Below, in pieces: positions 8,701-11,300 of a stretch of DNA of 11,300 nt; position 1 is the first letter of the stretch; the number at the start of each line of letters is the position of its first letter. The notes under the pieces were generated by a model, which saw only the letters and a list, made by a program, of their open reading frames with translations, had not been told where the DNA came from and did not search any database. The stretch comes from Bacteroidota bacterium (GTDB lineage Bacteria; Bacteroidota; Bacteroidia; Cytophagales; Cyclobacteriaceae), in NCBI GenBank assembly GCA_024643595.1, contig JAHEMS010000071.1, positions 1 through 11,300 on the forward strand, given 5' to 3'. A program made the position numbers and the translations under genes.

Positions 8701-9176
8701 GCGCAAACCCAATCCCGGCAAATAATATTGTGCCCAACAACGATCAGTTGTTTAGTTTTAAATCGGCAGAATCTTATCTTTGGTATAGAGATGGGCTTCC
8801 AATTAATGATTCTAATAATCGAAGTTATACTCATCAAGGTGAACCAGGAGCTTATTTCGTAGTCACAACTGTTTCCAATTGTAATCTTCCATCTTCAGTC
8901 TATTTAATTTCGGGGCTTCATTCAGAAATAGCGGACCAGCAATTTTTCAGAATTTATCCTAATCCAGCGAATTATGAATTAACTATTGATGTTGATGAAG
9001 TGGATATTAAAAATACCGAACTTGAAATTATAAGCGCATTAGGAATGCGCATGGTCCATTTTCAGGTATTTCAAAAAAGAAATGTAGTGGATGTATCCGG
9101 ATTTCCTGAGGGGATATATTTCTTAACACTAAAGACTTCATCAGGAACCAGTACAAAAAAAATAATCGTTCATTAA
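5751..9176 (+). CDS. Secreted subtilisin-like serine protease (S8, KP-43-like) with PKD, Ig-like and T9SS sorting domains
   Basis: This 1141-residue exoprotease begins with a signal peptide (1-20, LAA|QN) and a short propeptide-like stretch to about 95. The S8 domain spans about 100-415. Its triad is D114 in AIWDGGI, H139 in DGHATHVMG and S347 in NGTSMSAP, with the oxyanion asparagine N251 in KSAGND. C265 and C273 may form a disulfide. Residues about 425-548 form the beta-sandwich typical of KP-43-type subtilases (VWTDPAG, LVNDLDLRI, GYKIVINHKG, FSLIVEY). Residues 557-900 begin with YWIGEDGNWGDGVNWS and continue as beta-rich, repeat-like sequence of the surface-adhesin kind. A PKD domain (about 907-983, WEWDFGD) and an Ig-like segment (about 988-1053, YLWYRDG) follow. 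Residues 1067-1141 are a type A T9SS sorting domain (YPNP, then GIYFL and KKIIVH), so the protein should be exported by the Por system and released or anchored at the surface. All catalytic residues are intact; the substrate is not predictable. Confidence 0.96.
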   Translation: MKFRFLIILFFYLGGTQLAAQNRLEELRIEAAQISKSQAQLALDYSIKNNVPLVSRDENGNLVLLIGVTENGIPLFETTDNAGAAITTGVPALQEGGGLGLNLQGEGVSLAIWDGGIVDDHIEFDNRILSREGTEEDGHATHVMGTILAKGINSAAKGMAPNASAFSFDFSNDTPEMLGLARPDQSSVILSNHSYGLVTGWRFNGGWQWFGDASISNQEDYNFGFYSSAARQWDQLAFNAPYYLIVKSAGNDRSDTGSGNFPPDCNGGSGYDCISDKSVAKNILTVGAVNKVLNYQGPASVVMSSFSGWGPTDDGRIKPDLVAAGVGLFSTTSSTTNNQYGTSNGTSMSAPNATGSLVLLQELNKNLTGGQYMRAATLKGLAIHTAKEAGLTPGPDYQFGWGVLDVEAAARLMLNQDNQNIYILEDVLAGGSTYELNLQPKENTKITATIVWTDPAGTPVGAALDPTNIMLVNDLDLRITDDAGNIQFPWILNPANPSEPAAKGDNIRDNVEKIEFDTPEPRGYKIVINHKGALNGGSQAFSLIVEYTSLNDPRQALYWIGEDGNWGDGVNWSLTSGGIPAGIIPGEQDRVIVDENSFSSAGQQIAFTNDAWCHSLTWLTKNESGILLNNNTLSIGAGLNVSSINFSVGNEGIIEFTGQNETANKLTLSSSDMSKAKLIFDGLEKSWEVIGTPTMGSISVLAGELSLRDIEISVDQILMQSAEICRLDIRGAALLNVKLLSLTGSNINLISSSSSFIRSFSQESSALNFGTMDYSGAIQMIGSGSLNGTGNLFDVFLSGAIEILGNNKFEELEIESGSEIVLLSGTTTVITEMTAIHASESNRTIIRSNNSAPATIRGDGHFKLCFDYLDISDVNIAGDAVINAGLNSLLTNTSNWLQNNCEDVLFPDFDFNFTCIGALTDFADKTSGIVTGWEWDFGDPASGDINSMIQNPFHIFSSEGTYSVTLTASNSAESRSYTQEVLIGANPIPANNIVPNNDQLFSFKSAESYLWYRDGLPINDSNNRSYTHQGEPGAYFVVTTVSNCNLPSSVYLISGLHSEIADQQFFRIYPNPANYELTIDVDEVDIKNTELEIISALGMRMVHFQVFQKRNVVDVSGFPEGIYFLTLKTSSGTSTKKIIVH

Positions 9177-9178
9177 CA

Positions 9179-9862
9179 ATGCGTATTTCCTTTATAATAA
9201 TGTTAAGCACAATGCTTGCGGTACCAGTTTTGGTTTCTGCACAAATTTCAAATATATCCGGTACTGGAAATCAGGTTTTAAAAGTAAATAAGTATGTAGA
9301 TGTTGATGGAACACCCTACTTATATGCTGATTGGCGACCAGGTACTGTGACGGATAATTTGGGTAAAAAATTCACAAACGTGTTCATTAAATACGATGCT
9401 TATTCAGATGCTGTCGAAGTAAATCAGAATGGTGAAGTAATGATCTTAAACGGACAACTTTATCCCTCTTTTACCATTATGTTAGCAGAACAAGGGTCGA
9501 ACAGTGTTACTGTCCATAATTTTAATAATACATTCCCCAATATAACGCTACCTGAAAGTGGTTATTTTGAAATTTTAGTTGAAGGTAATATCCGACTATT
9601 CAAAAAATACAAAGTAAAATTCATCGAGGATAATGTAGCCAATTATGGCACAACCGCTATCGTAAAACGATTTCAGATGAATGAATCAATATTCATGGTT
9701 ACGGATGGTGGAATTCAAAATATCAAATTGAATAGCAAAGCGGTTTTAAACGTACTGGGTGAAAAAAGTAAACCTGCTGAGGAATTTATTAAGAAAGAAA
9801 AAATTAAAATTAAGACGGAAGCAGATCTTATCCGATTGATTAATTATTTGAATAAGCTATAA
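9179..9862 (+). CDS. Uncharacterised secreted or periplasmic protein coupled to the protease gene
   Basis: I do not recognise a named family. The 227-residue product has a clear Sec signal peptide (1-21, ending VSA|QI, with no lipobox cysteine). There are no cysteines in the whole protein and no further membrane segment. The middle is beta-rich and includes GTPYLYADWRPGTVTDNLG (44-62), then KYDAYSDAVEVNQNGEV and YKVKFIEDN. This resembles the general style of Cytophagales secreted proteins of about 220-250 residues that carry a central 'Y-x-x-x-x-D-x-x-E-V' strand, but that likeness is impression only. The last 35 residues are lysine- and glutamate-rich and end in an amphipathic helix (LIRLINYLNKL). 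The ATG lies two bases after the protease stop codon and six bases separate its stop from queD, so it is almost certainly co-translated or co-transcribed with both. It lacks a T9SS sorting domain, so it probably stays in the periplasm. Confidence 0.85.
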   Translation: MRISFIIMLSTMLAVPVLVSAQISNISGTGNQVLKVNKYVDVDGTPYLYADWRPGTVTDNLGKKFTNVFIKYDAYSDAVEVNQNGEVMILNGQLYPSFTIMLAEQGSNSVTVHNFNNTFPNITLPESGYFEILVEGNIRLFKKYKVKFIEDNVANYGTTAIVKRFQMNESIFMVTDGGIQNIKLNSKAVLNVLGEKSKPAEEFIKKEKIKIKTEADLIRLINYLNKL

Positions 9863-9868
9863 GTATTA

Positions 9869-10288
9869 ATGCTCTACATCTCCCGCAAAGAACATTTCAA
9901 CGCTGCTCATAAACTGTACAATGAGCAATGGACCAAAGAAAAGAATTTGGAGGTATTTGGGCCGTGTGCGAATGGCAATTGGCATGGTCATAATTTTGAT
10001 TTGATTGTCACAGTGAAGGGAATTCCTGATCCAGAAACTGGTTTTGTCGTTGATCTGAAGAAACTTAGCACTATGATCCGTGCTGAAGTGATTGACAAAC
10101 TAGATCATAAGAATATTAACTTGGATGTTGATTTCATGATCGGTAAAATGGCGAGTTGCGAAAATATAATCGTTGAAATCTGGAAAATTGTAGAGAAACA
10201 TTTACCCGCCATAACCTCGAGGGGTAAACTACATTGTATTCGCCTTTATGAAACTCCTCGAAATTACGTTGAATATTTTGGAGAATAA
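9869..10288 (+). CDS. queD: 6-pyruvoyl-tetrahydropterin synthase / 6-carboxytetrahydropterin synthase (QueD) family
   Basis: This 139-residue cytoplasmic enzyme acts on 7,8-dihydroneopterin triphosphate. As QueD it makes 6-carboxy-5,6,7,8-tetrahydropterin for queuosine; as PTPS it makes 6-pyruvoyl-tetrahydropterin. The zinc ligands are visible as H14 (FNAAHKL) and H39/H41 (WHGHNF). The catalytic cysteine is C33 in GPCANGNWHGH, the DH pair is D79-H80 in LDHKNIN, the CEN triplet is C97-E98-N99, and the pterin-anchoring glutamate is E128 in LYETPRNY. The spacing C-x5-HGH and the LDHKN motif are closer to animal-type PTPS than to E. coli QueD (C-x3-HGH), so the exact reaction is open; queD is used because that is the usual assignment in bacteria. 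It lies six bases after the secreted-protein gene and 15 bases before lpxB. No other queuosine gene is in view. Confidence 0.85.
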   Translation: MLYISRKEHFNAAHKLYNEQWTKEKNLEVFGPCANGNWHGHNFDLIVTVKGIPDPETGFVVDLKKLSTMIRAEVIDKLDHKNINLDVDFMIGKMASCENIIVEIWKIVEKHLPAITSRGKLHCIRLYETPRNYVEYFGE

Positions 10289-10303
10289 TCTCATCTTCGT
10301 CCC

Positions 10304-11300
10304 GTGCGATATTACATTATAGCGGGTGAGCGTTCCGGGGATCTTCATGGAGGAAACCTAGTGAGATCAATTCTAAAACGGGACAAAGAAGCTTCATTCC
10401 GTGGTTTTGGCGGTGATGAAATGGCGAATGCAGGGGTGGATATCTTTGTCCATTATAAAAAAATGGCCTTCATGGGATTTGTCGAAGTCCTTTCAAATTT
10501 CAGAACCATTACTGGCTACTTAAAGAAATGCAAAGAGGATATCGCCACTTTTCAGCCGGATGTAATTATACTCATCGATTATGCCGGATTTAATCGAAGA
10601 GTAGCCAAGTTCGGAACGGAAAACGGTTTGAAAGTTCATTACTACATCTCACCAAAAGTTTGGGCTTGGCGCCAACGTAGAGCGCTCATGCTAAAAAGAA
10701 ATGTCACTAGAATGTTTGTGATACTTCCATTTGAAGTTGACTTTTATAAAAAATTTAATTGGGATGTTGACTATGTCGGCAATCCAGTGTTGGATGCAAT
10801 TCGTAATCATACTGTTGATCCAACTTTTCTGGAGAGGAATAATATACCAAAAGATAAAACAATTGTTGCGTTCCTTCCAGGAAGTCGTAAGCAAGAATTG
10901 GAAATGATGAATCCTATTTTAGCAGAGGTGGCAAAAAGTAATACTGAATATCAATTCGTTGTTGCGAAGGTCAGCAACATGGATAATTTGTCGTATGCAT
11001 CATTCGATAATATTCCGAATGTAAGCTTCGTAAATGATGATCAGTATAACTTGTTGAGTATTGCAAAAGCAGCAATTGTTACTTCGGGTACAGCAACGTT
11101 AGAGACAGCTTTATTTCAAGTTCCTCAAGTTGTAGTTTACAAAACAAACCCAATTTCATATTTTCTGGCTACCCTAGTCATTCGTGTTCCCTTTATTTCT
11201 CTCGTTAATTTAATTGCTGGAAAAGAAGTAGTAAAAGAACTTATTCAAAAAGAAGTGACTGTTGATAAGGTGTCTCGTGAGTTGAATATGTTAATCAATA
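10304..11300 (+). CDS. lpxB: Lipid-A-disaccharide synthase LpxB, N-terminal 332 residues (partial, GTG start)
   Basis: LpxB (glycosyltransferase family 19) joins UDP-2,3-diacylglucosamine and lipid X to form the tetra-acylated lipid A disaccharide, working at the inner face of the inner membrane. The frame is open from 10289 to the window end. The GTG at 10304 is the only sensible start, because the conserved AGERSGDLHGGNL motif begins at residue 7 and no ATG precedes it. Other landmarks are GFGGDEMANAG, MGFVEVL, the SPKVWAWRQRR block from residue 116, VGNPVLD, FLPGSRKQE (190-198), SGTATLETA (261-269) and NLIAGKE (302-308). E. coli LpxB has 382 residues, so roughly the last 40-60 are missing beyond the window. 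The start is 15 bases after the queD stop and in the same frame. No Shine-Dalgarno sequence is visible, so translation may depend on ribosomes finishing queD. Confidence 0.96.
   Translation, partial: MRYYIIAGERSGDLHGGNLVRSILKRDKEASFRGFGGDEMANAGVDIFVHYKKMAFMGFVEVLSNFRTITGYLKKCKEDIATFQPDVIILIDYAGFNRRVAKFGTENGLKVHYYISPKVWAWRQRRALMLKRNVTRMFVILPFEVDFYKKFNWDVDYVGNPVLDAIRNHTVDPTFLERNNIPKDKTIVAFLPGSRKQELEMMNPILAEVAKSNTEYQFVVAKVSNMDNLSYASFDNIPNVSFVNDDQYNLLSIAKAAIVTSGTATLETALFQVPQVVVYKTNPISYFLATLVIRVPFISLVNLIAGKEVVKELIQKEVTVDKVSRELNMLIN

Overview
The window looks like chromosomal DNA from a member of the Bacteroidota, most likely a Cytophagales-type marine or soil bacterium. The signs are a SusC/SusD pair, a secreted subtilase with a C-terminal type IX secretion (T9SS) sorting domain, genes lacking Shine-Dalgarno sequences, promoter-like TAnnTTTG elements, and AT-rich DNA with evenly biased codon use. 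All genes lie on the plus strand. I see no insertion sequence, CRISPR array, tRNA, rRNA, phage gene or obvious break in composition.

Layout. (1) 1-209 is the 3' end of an OmpA-family gene (peptidoglycan-binding domain). (2) 210-334 is intergenic and carries a plausible Bacteroidota promoter (259-291). (3) 335-5650 is a three-gene outer-membrane uptake operon: a SusC/RagA-like TonB-dependent transporter, a SusD/RagB-like lipoprotein and a third lipoprotein of about 278 residues. It is closed by a strong intrinsic terminator at 5667-5710. (4) A second transcription unit starts with a perfect TAnnTTTG element at 5729-5736. It contains a 1141-residue multidomain subtilisin-like protease (5751-9176), a small unrecognised secreted protein (9179-9862), a 6-pyruvoyl-tetrahydropterin synthase/QueD-family enzyme (9869-10288) and the start of lpxB (from a GTG at 10304, running off the window end). 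The gaps between these four genes are 2, 6 and 15 bases.

How the genes may work together. SusC and SusD form a surface lid-and-barrel importer, and the third lipoprotein is probably a surface accessory that helps bind ligand. No glycoside hydrolase or polysaccharide lyase is present. The nearest extracellular enzyme is a T9SS-exported protease. This invites, but does not prove, the idea of a protein or peptide uptake locus resembling RagAB plus secreted proteases in Porphyromonas. The terminator between the two units argues against simple co-transcription. queD and lpxB are housekeeping-type genes (modified-nucleoside or pterin synthesis, and lipid A synthesis) that seem to ride behind the protease by tight packing. 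Nothing here clearly amounts to a new biological system. The least explained items are the 227-residue secreted protein coupled to the protease and the ligand of the SusCD system.
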